From: Chlorobiota bacterium
GTDB taxonomy: Bacteria > Bacteroidota > Ignavibacteria > OLB7
Assembly (NCBI GenBank): GCA_016710285.1
Contig: JADJXR010000001.1
Coordinates: forward strand, 1,860,001 to 1,924,000
DNA length: 64,000 bases
Direction of reading: 5' to 3'
Position numbers and translations under genes: made by a program. Below are positions 1-8,916 of this stretch, in pieces. Every line of letters begins with the position of its first letter. Within the stretch, counting starts at the first letter, position 1. The notes beneath the pieces were generated by a model. That model was not told the origin of the DNA. It searched no databases and saw only the letters and a list, made by a program, of their open reading frames with translations.

Positions 1-2
1 TG

Positions 3-1838
3 CTGGAACTGACGCAAGAACCGTTGCCCGATCCGCTTGCAATCTTCCGCATTATTGCCATTGCCCAACAAAGCTGGAGCCATGCCGATAACCCCGCCAC
101 GCTGAGGCGATTGTTGGATGAAGCATTGGCCCTGGGGGGGCGGTATCCGTGGCTTCGATCCGAACGGTTGTACGCCATTTGCTTGCGCGATTTCTGCCAG
201 ATTGCAATCGAAAACCAAGAGTATTCGGCTGCCCGCAACATTGAGGCCGAGTATCAGCGGATTCAAGAGGGGGACCACGTCCCGGAGGCTATCCGCCGCA
301 TTGCTCTGGTGAACATTGGCCCCTACTTGCTGATGCTGTTTGATTCCCCCCAGGAGCTTGCCCGCCGCACCGCACTGTGCCAGCAGATTGCCGCCGCTGC
401 AACCGATTTCGAGCGGAGTGTGCTGGATTCCATCACCCCATATTTCTACTGGGAGACCGGCGAACTTGAGCCGATGATTGCAGTGCTGAAGGCAACGATG
501 GAGGGCTTCAAAGCAAAGGGGATGATGCGCACCTACCGCAACCGCGCACTGTTGCTGGCAAAGGCCACAACGGTGATGGGGGGAATCACCATCGAGGAGT
601 TCGTGGAGTGGATTGCCCAGCATACCGCTACCTGCGTTGCCGAGCAATTATTGGACCTGGCCAACGACGCAACCGCCATGCTTGAGCTGCTTCCTGTGGC
701 GTTGCTTTTGGGGCGTGGCAATCTGATTTCCACCATGATTTCCAACAAGCCGCTTCTGGGCGATCTTCAGCTGCCCACGGTGTTCAGCGTGGCACGGGGG
801 ACCCAGCGGCCAGCAATCAGTTATGCCGAAGAAGAGTTTGCATTGCTGGGCAAACAGATCGTGCGCTTGGAGGATGTTATCCGGTTCCGCGCCGCAATGG
901 CGGTTGCGCGCAATTGGGCCACTGGCTCCATGAAGCATCCACTTCCCGACCCATTGCAGGAGGACGCTGCGGCTGCATTCCGGAACCTGCTGGATTGGCT
1001 TGCCGCACGGCGGCTGGATGCGTTGCTGTTGCTGCTGCTGCGCGATTATGCCGCATTGCTCCCGGTTCGGCAGCGTGCCGCCTACCGCAAGCAAGCCGCA
1101 GCAATTGCCACCAAACGGAACAGTGCTGCCGCACCGAAAATGAAGCACGATCACCGGTTATCGGTGACGATGCTGGGGAAGATTGAGGTGCGCCCGGCTG
1201 ACCCCAACGCCACCGCAGTGCAGCCACGCGGTGCGCGTCAGAAAGCGTTTTTGGGAACGATGGTGGCCAACGAACTTATGGGGGGGCGGTTGGATCGCAA
1301 GGAGTTTTTGGAGGCGGCCGGAATCGAGGTGGATTACCACAACCCCAAGCTGGCGCGCGACGCAGTCAACAGCGCCATTTACCGCCTGCGCGACCTTGTG
1401 GGGCACGACGGAATCCTTACCGACCACGAGACTCCACGGCTAAATCTTGAACTGCTTCGGGTTGATTTGATTGAGGCCGAAGGGTTGCTGCGCGATGCGG
1501 CCAAAGCCTTGCAGCGTGCCCACCCCGCCCGCGCCCGCGACGCAGCACTTCGCGCCCTTGAAATTCTCCGTGGCGAAGTCCCCTTCCCAACGTTGTACGA
1601 AGGGGTGTTCGAGCAGCTTCGCGATGATCTTGAGAACCGTTTGCGATTGGTGGTGCTGCGGACCGCAACGCTGGCCCTGCGCGAAGGGGATGCCGAAGGG
1701 GCCGAGCTGCTTCTGCGCCGCGCTTGGGGGATGCTTCCCGGCGATGATGAGATTGGGGATCTGTACTGCGCCGCGCTTGAAGCCCTGGACCGCCCCGCCG
1801 ATGCAGCCAACGTTCGGAAGAAAATGGAGGCAGCATAG
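3..1838 (+). CDS. BTAD/SARP-type transcriptional regulator, 5' end outside window
   Basis: The frame is open from base 3, so the gene probably starts upstream of the window; an in-frame TTG at 24 is not a convincing start. The visible product (about 610 residues) has a long helical N-terminal part rich in Leu and Ala, like the TPR/helical regions of large regulators. From about residue 380 comes a winged-helix-like segment (LGKIEVR, then RGARQKAFL and a sequence matching the second half of an OmpR-like fold). The C-terminal ~130 residues are helical repeats resembling the bacterial transcriptional activator domain (BTAD) of SARP/AfsR proteins. By family, it would bind DNA and respond to signals through an upstream ATPase or TPR region that is not visible here. 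The target genes are unknown. It ends 122 bases before the restriction gene. Confidence 0.65.
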   Translation: MELTQEPLPDPLAIFRIIAIAQQSWSHADNPATLRRLLDEALALGGRYPWLRSERLYAICLRDFCQIAIENQEYSAARNIEAEYQRIQEGDHVPEAIRRIALVNIGPYLLMLFDSPQELARRTALCQQIAAAATDFERSVLDSITPYFYWETGELEPMIAVLKATMEGFKAKGMMRTYRNRALLLAKATTVMGGITIEEFVEWIAQHTATCVAEQLLDLANDATAMLELLPVALLLGRGNLISTMISNKPLLGDLQLPTVFSVARGTQRPAISYAEEEFALLGKQIVRLEDVIRFRAAMAVARNWATGSMKHPLPDPLQEDAAAAFRNLLDWLAARRLDALLLLLLRDYAALLPVRQRAAYRKQAAAIATKRNSAAAPKMKHDHRLSVTMLGKIEVRPADPNATAVQPRGARQKAFLGTMVANELMGGRLDRKEFLEAAGIEVDYHNPKLARDAVNSAIYRLRDLVGHDGILTDHETPRLNLELLRVDLIEAEGLLRDAAKALQRAHPARARDAALRALEILRGEVPFPTLYEGVFEQLRDDLENRLRLVVLRTATLALREGDAEGAELLLRRAWGMLPGDDEIGDLYCAALEALDRPADAANVRKKMEAA

Positions 1839-1960
1839 CGGCATTCAAAGCCAGGATCAATGCTAAGATTAGCACCGTGGGCGCAGTAACTTGCAGGGTC
1901 ATAAATTCCCCGCTACGTGCCGAACACCAAAACCTTTAACAACATTGCTGGATACGCTTT

Positions 1961-2863
1961 ATGCCATCAAACCCATTAGCTGAAGTTTTTGGCTATCCCG
2001 TTGGTAATTTTTCCGACAATGCCAGCCGGCATCGAAAAGCAAGGTTCTGCCCATTTCATAACTCGACGGGGCCATGCTGCACCAAAAACAGTATCAAGGA
2101 TCCGCTGGGTGTCTGCAGCATTGCCGAAAGTGGCAAGCCCCCAGTGATTACATGCCCAGTAAGGTTTCGGGAAGATTGGAAGATCGTTACCGATGCTGCT
2201 GCGTTTTTCTTCCCTGAAAATGCGGAATATCTCTCCTTATCTGAAGTGCGATTGCCTGATCGCCATGGAAAATCTGCGGGTAATATTGATGTCGTTCTGG
2301 CCTTACTGGATAAGCACGGGCGCATACAAGATTTTGGAGCTTTAGAAATACAAGCCGTATATATCACCGGTAATATCAGCGGGGCGTTCCGATATTACAT
2401 GGAAGATCCGAAAAAGCGGTGTGAAATGGACTGGCCGTTACTTAATTACCCGCGCCCTGATTATCTTTCTTCTTCAAGAAAACGATTGGCACCGCAGCTG
2501 CTGTACAAAGGAGGAATCCTGCACGCTTGGAAACGTAAAATGGCGGTTGCAGTTCAGCAAAGTTTTTTTGCCACGCTCCCTTTATTACCAGAAGTTGAGC
2601 CGTCGCAGGCCGACATCGCTTGGATGATTTATGATTTAGTGCATAATCCTTCTGATAATAGATATCAGCTTCAGTTGGTGAAAACGGTGTACACACAATT
2701 TAAGCCAGCATTGGAACGCATTACCACAGCTGAGGTGGGTAAGGTGGAAGATTTTCTTGAAACATTGCAGCATCGCATTGACCGTGGCGAGCAGCTGGGT
2801 AAAAAGGAAGCAATGAAATTTCCTCCCGATATCGAAACCATTGATAGTTCATCAGGAATATAA
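1961..2863 (+). CDS. NotI-family type II restriction endonuclease
   Basis: The 300-residue product follows the NotI layout. An LAEVFGYPV start resembles the NotI N-terminus. A set of cysteines follows (C30, C39/C40, C52, C65) in the CPF...C.K...GVC...CP pattern that binds iron in NotI. The nuclease core has NID at D110 and then GALEIQAVYITG, giving E129 and Q131 as PD-(D/E)XK-like catalytic residues. NotI itself is somewhat longer. The role is cutting unmethylated foreign DNA at a rare palindromic site. It sits 3 bases upstream of an adenine methyltransferase, forming a compact R-M operon. Base use is AT-rich compared with flanks (about 37% G+C at 2641-2700), a sign of transfer. The family call is from remembered NotI motifs; the recognition site cannot be read from sequence. 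Confidence 0.82.
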   Translation: MPSNPLAEVFGYPVGNFSDNASRHRKARFCPFHNSTGPCCTKNSIKDPLGVCSIAESGKPPVITCPVRFREDWKIVTDAAAFFFPENAEYLSLSEVRLPDRHGKSAGNIDVVLALLDKHGRIQDFGALEIQAVYITGNISGAFRYYMEDPKKRCEMDWPLLNYPRPDYLSSSRKRLAPQLLYKGGILHAWKRKMAVAVQQSFFATLPLLPEVEPSQADIAWMIYDLVHNPSDNRYQLQLVKTVYTQFKPALERITTAEVGKVEDFLETLQHRIDRGEQLGKKEAMKFPPDIETIDSSSGI

Positions 2864-2866
2864 GCT

Positions 2867-3766
2867 ATGTGGCAAACATCATTATGGGAAGATACTGAGC
2901 GGGTCGTCAACGTTGCCAACGTGCCGCAGCGAAGCCCCTTCCGCTATCCCGGAGGGAAAACATGGCTGATTCCTCGGATACGGCAGTGGCTTGGCTCCTT
3001 ACCAAGCCGGTGCCAATTGCTTATCGAGCCGTTTGCTGGCGGGGGCATTGTAAGCCTAACAGCTGCTGCCGAACGCCTTAGTGACCACGTGATAATGGTT
3101 GAATTGGATGAACAGATTGCTTCCGTGTGGCAGACAATTATCCATGATACTGATGGGCCCGAATGGATGGCCGATAAAATCATGTCCTTTGCTATCACCC
3201 TTGAAACAGTGAAAGAAGAGCTTGCGCAGCAGTACGAATCAAAACGGGAGAAGGCATTTCAAGCAATTCTGAAAAACCGAGTTAATCGTGGTGGCATTAT
3301 GGCACCGGGCGCAGGATTAGTAAAAACGGGAGAGGCTGGCAAAGGCTTGCTGTCGCGCTGGTACCCAGCAACGCTCTGCCGACGAATTATGGATATTAAA
3401 CGCTATCGTGACCGAATAACATTTATTCAGGGTGATGGGCTTCCCATTGTGCAGCAGTATGCCTTAAACACAAATAATTCATTTTTTATTGATCCCCCTT
3501 ATACTGCATCAAAAAAGCAGGCTGGCAGCAGATTGTACACGTACTCCCAGATTGATCATAATTCCCTGTTCTCTATCTGCGACCAGCTGAAAGGGGAATT
3601 CCTGATGACCTACGATAATGCTGATGAAGTTGATAGCCTTGCCCATCACTATAATTTCCAAACCCAGACGATAGCCATGAAAAATACTCACCATGCACGC
3701 ATGACCGAACTGCTGATTAGCAAAAATCTAAACTGGCTGACCATGCCAAATAATCGGCAGAGTTGA
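2867..3766 (+). CDS. D12-class DNA adenine (N6) methyltransferase of the R-M system
   Basis: A 299-residue Dam-like enzyme that transfers a methyl group from S-adenosylmethionine to N6 of adenine. Motif X is RYPGGK (26-31), motif I EPFAGGG (54-60) binds AdoMet, and catalytic motif IV is DPPY (209-212), followed by TASKKQAGSRLYTYSQIDH. This motif order is that of the D12/alpha class (COG0338). The start codon lies 3 bases after the stop of the NotI-family gene, so the two are co-transcribed and this enzyme is the expected protector of the host site. It shares the low G+C of its partner (about 40% at 3421-3480). NotI's own site contains no adenine, so the pair must have another specificity if the enzyme is a true adenine methylase. 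Confidence 0.88.
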   Translation: MWQTSLWEDTERVVNVANVPQRSPFRYPGGKTWLIPRIRQWLGSLPSRCQLLIEPFAGGGIVSLTAAAERLSDHVIMVELDEQIASVWQTIIHDTDGPEWMADKIMSFAITLETVKEELAQQYESKREKAFQAILKNRVNRGGIMAPGAGLVKTGEAGKGLLSRWYPATLCRRIMDIKRYRDRITFIQGDGLPIVQQYALNTNNSFFIDPPYTASKKQAGSRLYTYSQIDHNSLFSICDQLKGEFLMTYDNADEVDSLAHHYNFQTQTIAMKNTHHARMTELLISKNLNWLTMPNNRQS

Positions 3767-3809
3767 AGTTTTTTTCTTAAATCCTAATCTCAACTCACAC
3801 TCTTCTCCT

Positions 3810-4298
3810 ATGCTTATCTACACCGTTGGGCATTCCACCCGCACGCAGGAAGCGTTGATGGAATTGCTGAAACAGTATGGCGTTCGGGCGGTGATTGATA
3901 TCCGTGCAATCCCCTACTCACGGCATAATCCGCAGTTCAACCGCGAGGAGATGCAGCGGGCCTACGCCACCAGCGGAATCCGCTACCAGCATGTTGAATC
4001 GCTGGGGGGGAAACGCCCGCCGAAGGAGGTGATGGAGCGCGCCCGATCCTGCAGCGAACGCTCGCGTGGGTTTGCCGAATACATGCGCACCGCAACCTTC
4101 CAAGAAGGAATCCAACAGGTGATGGGCATGGCCAACACCGAGCAGATTGCCCTGATGTGCGCCGAAGCGGACCCAACGCACTGCCACCGCTTCTGGGTTG
4201 CCGATGCGCTGGTGGAACGTGGGGTCCAGGTTCGCCACATCATCAACGAAAACGAATCGCGCATTCACCCGGCAAACTTGTTCACCGCCTGGGAGTAG
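3810..4298 (+). CDS. DUF488 family protein
   Basis: The 162-residue product opens with IYTVGHSTRTQEALMELL and contains VIDIRAIPYSRHNPQFN, typical of the DUF488 family. It ends with the characteristic LMCAEADPTHCHR segment, including the Cys and His residues conserved in the family. The family is widespread and its function is not firmly known; some members lie next to defence or DNA-repair genes. The G+C content returns to about 65% here, so the gene looks native rather than part of the AT-rich R-M pair 44 bases upstream. The ATG at 3810 gives the normal family length. No ribosome-binding site stands out. Confidence 0.85.
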   Translation: MLIYTVGHSTRTQEALMELLKQYGVRAVIDIRAIPYSRHNPQFNREEMQRAYATSGIRYQHVESLGGKRPPKEVMERARSCSERSRGFAEYMRTATFQEGIQQVMGMANTEQIALMCAEADPTHCHRFWVADALVERGVQVRHIINENESRIHPANLFTAWE

Positions 4299-4379
4299 CG
4301 CGCAACCAATCCCCAACTGCGGATGCAGAGTTCACAGGCCGATGAACGTTCCGCTCCTTCCCCGTTGTATTTTGCCACC

Positions 4380-5249
4380 ATGAACCAGCAGTCAACCCAA
4401 ACCGAGCTTTGGACCATCATGCGGCTTATCACATGGGGGGCCGATTTTTTTAAGAAGCGGAACATCGCTTCGGCCCGCCTGACGATGGAGCTGCTGTTGG
4501 CCCACGTGCTGAAGCTCAACCGCTTCGACCTGTACCTGCAATTTGAACGCCCGCTGAACGAAACGGAGCTTGCCAAGCTGCGGGAAATGGTGCGCCGGCG
4601 TGCCAACCGCGAGCCGTTGCAGTATATCACGGGGGAGGCTCCTTTCTACAAACGAATCTTCCACGTCACCCCAGCGGTGCTGATCCCAAGGCCCGAGACG
4701 GAGTTGTTGGTGGAGGAGGCGTTGCGCCGGGGGGCATCGCTCCGGTGCTTGGATATCGGGACCGGGTCCGGCTGCATTGGCATTACCGTGGCGTTGGAAC
4801 GGCCCGAGACGACCGTTACCGCGATTGATATTTCCCCGGAAGCGCTGGCCATTGCCCGCCAGAACGCCCAGCAGCTTGGCGCACGCAACATTGATTTCCA
4901 CCAGATTGATCTGTTCGATGATGAACGCATGCGCGACTTGGGGTCCTTTGATCTTATCGTTGCCAACCCGCCGTACATCCCCACTGCCGAGATTGGAACC
5001 CTTGAGCCGGAGGTCCGGGATTTTGAGCCACACACCGCGCTGACCGATGGGGACGACGGCTACCGGGTCCACCGAAGGTTAGCGGAGTTGTTCCCGTTGC
5101 TGTGCCGCGAAGGGGGAAATATGTTTGTGGAGTTGGGATATGGCCAGGCCGCTACCGTCCGAAAGTTGTTCGAACGCACGCCCCACCGAACCATCACCGT
5201 GCTGACCGATTTGGACAAGATTGAGCGGATACTCTGGGTTCAGAAATAA
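4380..5249 (+). CDS. prmC: peptide chain release factor N5-glutamine methyltransferase
   Basis: PrmC methylates the glutamine of the GGQ motif in release factors RF1 and RF2, which speeds translation termination. The 289-residue product has the helical N-terminal substrate-binding part, the PrmC PLQYITGEAPFYKR segment, IPRPETELLVEEAL, an AdoMet-binding LDIGTGSGCIGI motif, and the catalytic NPPYIP. The ATG at 4380 was chosen over one at 4323 because it gives the usual family length and because a TATTTTG box (4368-4374), similar to the -7 promoter element elsewhere in the window, sits just before it. A 4323 start would add 19 residues with no family likeness. The gene is convergent with queC downstream. 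Confidence 0.93.
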   Translation: MNQQSTQTELWTIMRLITWGADFFKKRNIASARLTMELLLAHVLKLNRFDLYLQFERPLNETELAKLREMVRRRANREPLQYITGEAPFYKRIFHVTPAVLIPRPETELLVEEALRRGASLRCLDIGTGSGCIGITVALERPETTVTAIDISPEALAIARQNAQQLGARNIDFHQIDLFDDERMRDLGSFDLIVANPPYIPTAEIGTLEPEVRDFEPHTALTDGDDGYRVHRRLAELFPLLCREGGNMFVELGYGQAATVRKLFERTPHRTITVLTDLDKIERILWVQK

Positions 5250-5280
5250 CCGCTGAGCATGGGGCGCGATGCCTCGGGGC

Positions 5281-5967
5281 TTACTCCTGATATGGAATCG
5301 GATCCGTTGCGCCGGCTTGTTGGAAACCCCGCAGCCGCAGCGCGCAACTGTCGCACCGCCCGCACGCCACCGACTCACTTTTGTAGCAGGACCATGTTAG
5401 ATGCAGCGGAGCCGCAAGCCGTATTCCCGCCTCCACAATATCCCCTTTTGACATCTGGATCACCGGCGTGACGATGGCGATGGTGGTCTCCGGCCGTGTG
5501 CCAAGCTCCACAACGTTTTGGTAGGCTTCGTAGAACACCTGGCGGCAATCGGGATAGCCGCTGGAATCTTCCTCCACCGCGCCAATAGCAATCGCGCCGG
5601 CACCGATCACCTCGGCCCAACTAACGGCCACCGATAGCATCCCCGCGTTGCGAAAAGGGACGTAGCTGGTGGGGACCTCGCGTGAGTGAAGGTTTGCGGG
5701 GGTGACTTCGATGTGGGTGTCGGTAAGGCTGGATCCGCCGATCATTCCCAGGTGGCGCATATCCACAATCAGCCGGCGCGTGGCGTTGAAATGGTCGGCA
5801 AGGGCATGGAAGCATTCCAGCTCTTTCCGCTCGGTGCGTTGGCCGTAGTTGGTGTGAAGGAAGTTCAGTTCGTACCCTTGCGCCTGCATGATTGCGGCGG
5901 TGACGCAGCTGTCCATCCCGCCGCTAACCAGAATGACGGCGCGGCGTGGGTCGCTTGGGAGGTTCAT
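5281..5967 (-). CDS. queC: 7-cyano-7-deazaguanine synthase
   Basis: QueC converts 7-carboxy-7-deazaguanine to preQ0 with ATP and ammonia, in the queuosine tRNA-modification pathway. The 228-residue protein has an N-terminal PP-loop SGGMDS for ATP, HTNYGQRTERKE, RNAGMLSVAVSWAE, and a C-terminal zinc-type cysteine cluster (C in WSCYKSES, then CGRCDSC). All are hallmark QueC features and the length is normal. No other que genes are in the window and no preQ1 riboswitch was seen in the short upstream space. It runs convergently towards prmC with a 31-base gap. Confidence 0.95.
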   Translation of the reverse strand: MNLPSDPRRAVILVSGGMDSCVTAAIMQAQGYELNFLHTNYGQRTERKELECFHALADHFNATRRLIVDMRHLGMIGGSSLTDTHIEVTPANLHSREVPTSYVPFRNAGMLSVAVSWAEVIGAGAIAIGAVEEDSSGYPDCRQVFYEAYQNVVELGTRPETTIAIVTPVIQMSKGDIVEAGIRLAAPLHLTWSCYKSESVACGRCDSCALRLRGFQQAGATDPIPYQE

Positions 5968-6054
5968 AGAAATGCTGTGATCGGTTGTTGACGGTTGCTT
6001 CCCACAAGTTCCATTGCCACGGCGTGCGCCTGGCCACTAAATCTCGGAGAAACG

Positions 6055-6528
6055 ATGAGCCAATATAACCACACAACAATGAGTGAGTTCTTCCGGCGGT
6101 TTTCGCAGAAGACGGCCGAGGTGCTGGGGAACGCATGGGCGTTTGTGGTCGCGGCGGTGATTGTGATCGTATGGGCGTTTACCGGGCCGCTGTTCAATTT
6201 TTCCGACACGTGGCAGCTGGTGATCAACACCGGAACCACCATCATCACCTTCCTGATGGTGTTCCTGATCCAGAACACCCAGAACCGCGACACCAAAGCA
6301 TTGCACTTGAAGATTGACGAACTAATCCGCGCCCAAAGCCACGCACGCAATCGGCTGATACGCCTGGAGGAGATGAGCGATGCAGAGCTTGAAAGCCTTC
6401 AGCAGGAATTCCACCGCATCAGCACCGAGCGGGAGCACCATGGCCGCCGCCACGCAGGCCCTGAAGGGCATCCCCAACCCACTCCCCCACCAGCTTCCGG
6501 CAATCAATCCGCATCGGGTTCGCGGTAG
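6055..6528 (+). CDS. low-affinity iron permease family membrane protein
   Basis: The 157-residue product matches the short bacterial low-affinity iron permease family (Pfam Iron_permease). Two hydrophobic segments (about 26-45 and 52-75) enclose the family signature FSDTWQLVINTGTTIITFLMV, followed by FLIQNTQNRDTKALHLKIDELI and a charged cytoplasmic tail. The ATG at 6055 is preceded by GGAGA at suitable spacing, so it is preferred to the upstream in-frame ATG at 5995. A role in iron uptake is assumed from the family name; experimental support for bacterial members is thin. Its last 25 bases overlap the 3' end of the convergent lipoprotein gene. Confidence 0.8.
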   Translation: MSQYNHTTMSEFFRRFSQKTAEVLGNAWAFVVAAVIVIVWAFTGPLFNFSDTWQLVINTGTTIITFLMVFLIQNTQNRDTKALHLKIDELIRAQSHARNRLIRLEEMSDAELESLQQEFHRISTEREHHGRRHAGPEGHPQPTPPPASGNQSASGSR

Positions 6529-7082
6529 CAAAGCAGCTTGTAGGTTCCCCGCATGGCAACGATTGCGCCAAACATCGTTAGCTCCTTCTCAACCCCGTCC
6601 GCACGAACGCGCACCACGGGGTTTTCCAGAAGCTGATAGTTCCCAAAATCTTTCCGTTCATCATGGCGGACGCTAAGCAGTTGCAGCGGCATTCCTCCAG
6701 TTGCACGCAGCCCTTTCAGCATGGCCTTTGTTGAGCTTAGATATTGATGCTCCCAGACGAATTCCCGTGCTTGCTGGCTGGTGTCGCGTGCTGCCGGATA
6801 GTGCCGCCCCATTTCAGGATAGATGGAGCCATTGAACTCCTGCCGAGTAATGGCAAGCCGGATCAGCGCGGCGGTGTCGCGCTGATGCAATGCACGCAGG
6901 GCGGCATCAACCAAGGCTTCTGGCGATGGATGGCCACCGCTTAACCGCTCCCCAAATTGCTTCATTGCAGTAGGGTTCGGGACCGGTGCTGGCTGCGGAC
7001 GATTGCAGGCCGCCAGCATCGGCAGCAGGAGCATCAGCAAACGAAATCGTGTTGATAAGCGAAGCATAGATTGTGTTGGCAT
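6504..7082 (-). CDS. hypothetical lipoprotein
   Basis: From the ATG at 7082 the product is 192 residues with a lipoprotein signal peptide: a charged start, a hydrophobic run of leucines, and a lipobox LAAC with Cys26. An ATG at 7067 would also keep the signal. The mature part is rich in charged residues (PEALVDAALRALHQRDTAALIRLA, then GRHYPAARDTSQQAREFVWE) and ends near FGAIVAMRGTYKLLCYREPDAD. It looks like a small ligand-binding or NTF2-like fold, but I do not recognise a family. The open frame extends upstream to 7319 only because it runs through the terminator region at 7169-7213. It converges on, and overlaps by 25 bases, the iron-permease-like gene. Confidence 0.7.
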   Translation of the reverse strand: MPTQSMLRLSTRFRLLMLLLPMLAACNRPQPAPVPNPTAMKQFGERLSGGHPSPEALVDAALRALHQRDTAALIRLAITRQEFNGSIYPEMGRHYPAARDTSQQAREFVWEHQYLSSTKAMLKGLRATGGMPLQLLSVRHDERKDFGNYQLLENPVVRVRADGVEKELTMFGAIVAMRGTYKLLCYREPDAD

Positions 7083-7168
7083 GGCAGAGAGAATAGCCAC
7101 AAAAATGGAAAGAGAGGAGAAGAAAAAAGTGAGACGAAGATGGTGCCAGAAGGAGAAACATCTCCCTG

Positions 7169-7213
7169 AAAAAAAACAGCAGGGGACAACCTTGTGGCCG
7201 TGGTTATCCCCTG
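7169..7213 (-). terminator. Rho-independent terminator of TonB receptor/lipoprotein operon
   Basis: On the minus strand a 12-base stem (7202-7213 pairing with 7180-7191, one G-U type mismatch) is followed by eight T residues (7169-7176). It lies 48 bases after the stop of the 7261-8844 gene and before the start of the next minus-strand gene. Confidence 0.85.
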
Positions 7214-7260
7214 CCGCCCAGTTCAATGGAGGGAGACGAAAAGAGTGAGCGCGAGACGCC

Positions 7261-8844
7261 TTAGTTTTTCTTGAAGGCGGTCCATCCCTGAATCCAGTTG
7301 GTGGCTGGACCAAAGGCACCGATGTAGCTTACCTGTTGGAAGAACTCGCTGGGCAGCTGTGCCGCCTGGGGCAAGGTTGCGAAGTTTGTTGGCAACGGGT
7401 TCGGCGCGGTGAACGTTAAGGCTGTCAGGGCCGGATCGGTTGTTGCGATGTTCCAGCTGTTCTTCTGAGCGATTGGGTCAAGATCGGCCGACGTTCCCTT
7501 TGCATACGTGTAGGCTCCTGCGCTTCCGTGCAGGATGCTGTTCTTGACGAACAACTCACCATTGTCGGCATTATCCTTTGTGGTTGATCCATCCACCACC
7601 AGCCCGTAGCGGAAGTTGGTGACGATGGCGTTGTAGATCTTCAGTTTGTTGTTGCGGCGCAGATACAAGCCATCGTTGTTTTCGTTGTTGGCTTTCTCCT
7701 TTCCGGCACCAATCAACGTGACGTTGGCAATGGTTGCGCTGGTGAACGGCTCGTTTGTTGAACCGTCGGCATCGTTGTCAACTTCGAACCCACGGTTGGC
7801 AAGGTCAGGGTCCTGGATACCGAACAAGAACTGCAGCTTGCCGCTGTAGCCAAAATCCATGTCGAACATATCGTCGTCGTTGCCGCTGCTAACTAAGTAG
7901 CGACCGTTGACAGTTCCGCCAAACCACTCGAAGCCGTCGTCGGCAATGAAGTGGACTTGTACGTGATCCAGCACCGTGCCGCTTCCAACGCCGTTCAAGG
8001 TTAGGCCGTTGACTTCGTTGTCGGCAGTGATCTTGGTTCCGCCGTACTCAATCCGCACGTAGGTCAACACGCCCGATGTGTCGTCGTTCTTGGCTGTTCC
8101 AACTCCGCCTGGGCCGTAGGTTCCTGTGCCGCCTTCCCCTGTTCCAGTTTTTCCGGGCACGTTGATGTCGGCAAGGCCGTTCAACACAATGCCTCCCCAA
8201 TCGCCACGTGCGCGCTGGCCTTCCGGTTTTTCGCTGGTGAAGATGATTGGCTCGGTGGGGGTGCCCTGTGCAATCAATTGCCCGCTGGAACGGGACTTCG
8301 TTCCGCGAACGGTGATGATCGCCCCTTTGGTCTCGAAGTCACCTTCCAAGCGTGTGCCTGCTGGAATGATGAGCTTGGTGCCGGGCTGCACAAAGTAGAA
8401 TCCAACGATGGTGTAGATGGTGTCCTTGCTTAGCGTACGATCTTTATCGCCGGTGTTACCGGCAAGGATTGCACGCTTTTCGGTGCTTCCGGGCAACGTT
8501 GTGGAAATGCCGAAGCTGGCCGAAGCCGAAGCTGTTCCCCCTTTCACGGCAACAATGGAGTAGGTGTAAAGGGTGGATGCCGTCAATCCGTTGTCGGTGT
8601 AGGTTTTGGTTGTGCCAACCACCGAAGCAAGTTGGGTTCCGTTGCGCCAGATACGGAAGCTGTCGGCCGTTGCAGCGTAGTCCCATGCCAACGCGATGCT
8701 CTTGTCGGTGACGGTGGTTGCCCGCAGATTCGTCACCGGATCAACGGTGGTTGGGTTGGTTGCTGTGTCGTCATCGCTGCATCCGGCAATGATTCCGGCC
8801 GCAAGCAAGCCCACGGCTAATAACGTCTGTTTCAGGTTCTTCAT
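7261..8844 (-). CDS. secreted lipoprotein with fibronectin-III domain, TonB-receptor partner
   Basis: A 527-residue lipoprotein: signal peptide with lipobox IIAGC (Cys22) followed by SDDD, a sequence that often sends lipoproteins to the outer membrane. Residues about 35-115 form a fibronectin type III domain (VTNLRATTVTDKSIALAWDY). The rest resembles a right-handed beta-helix (GTRLEGDF, RGDWGGIVLNGLAD, YVRIEYGGTK, HFIADDGFEWFGGTVN), a layout common in FCB proteins often annotated vaguely. It follows the TonB receptor gene by 72 bases on the same strand and ends at a strong terminator, so the two form an operon and probably act together on one substrate at the cell surface. The substrate is unknown. 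There is no T9SS sorting domain. Confidence 0.75.
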   Translation of the reverse strand: MKNLKQTLLAVGLLAAGIIAGCSDDDTATNPTTVDPVTNLRATTVTDKSIALAWDYAATADSFRIWRNGTQLASVVGTTKTYTDNGLTASTLYTYSIVAVKGGTASASASFGISTTLPGSTEKRAILAGNTGDKDRTLSKDTIYTIVGFYFVQPGTKLIIPAGTRLEGDFETKGAIITVRGTKSRSSGQLIAQGTPTEPIIFTSEKPEGQRARGDWGGIVLNGLADINVPGKTGTGEGGTGTYGPGGVGTAKNDDTSGVLTYVRIEYGGTKITADNEVNGLTLNGVGSGTVLDHVQVHFIADDGFEWFGGTVNGRYLVSSGNDDDMFDMDFGYSGKLQFLFGIQDPDLANRGFEVDNDADGSTNEPFTSATIANVTLIGAGKEKANNENNDGLYLRRNNKLKIYNAIVTNFRYGLVVDGSTTKDNADNGELFVKNSILHGSAGAYTYAKGTSADLDPIAQKNSWNIATTDPALTALTFTAPNPLPTNFATLPQAAQLPSEFFQQVSYIGAFGPATNWIQGWTAFKKN

Positions 8845-8916
8845 GGTTACGATGTTGTATTGTGAGAGAGTTAATGGTTATCGGAAATCGGTGATTGATG
8901 AAAAAGAGCGCACCGG

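Noticed and set aside
5968..6054. Possible preQ1 riboswitch before queC
   Set aside because: The 87-base space shows neither the conserved loop nor the A-rich tail of preQ1 aptamers.
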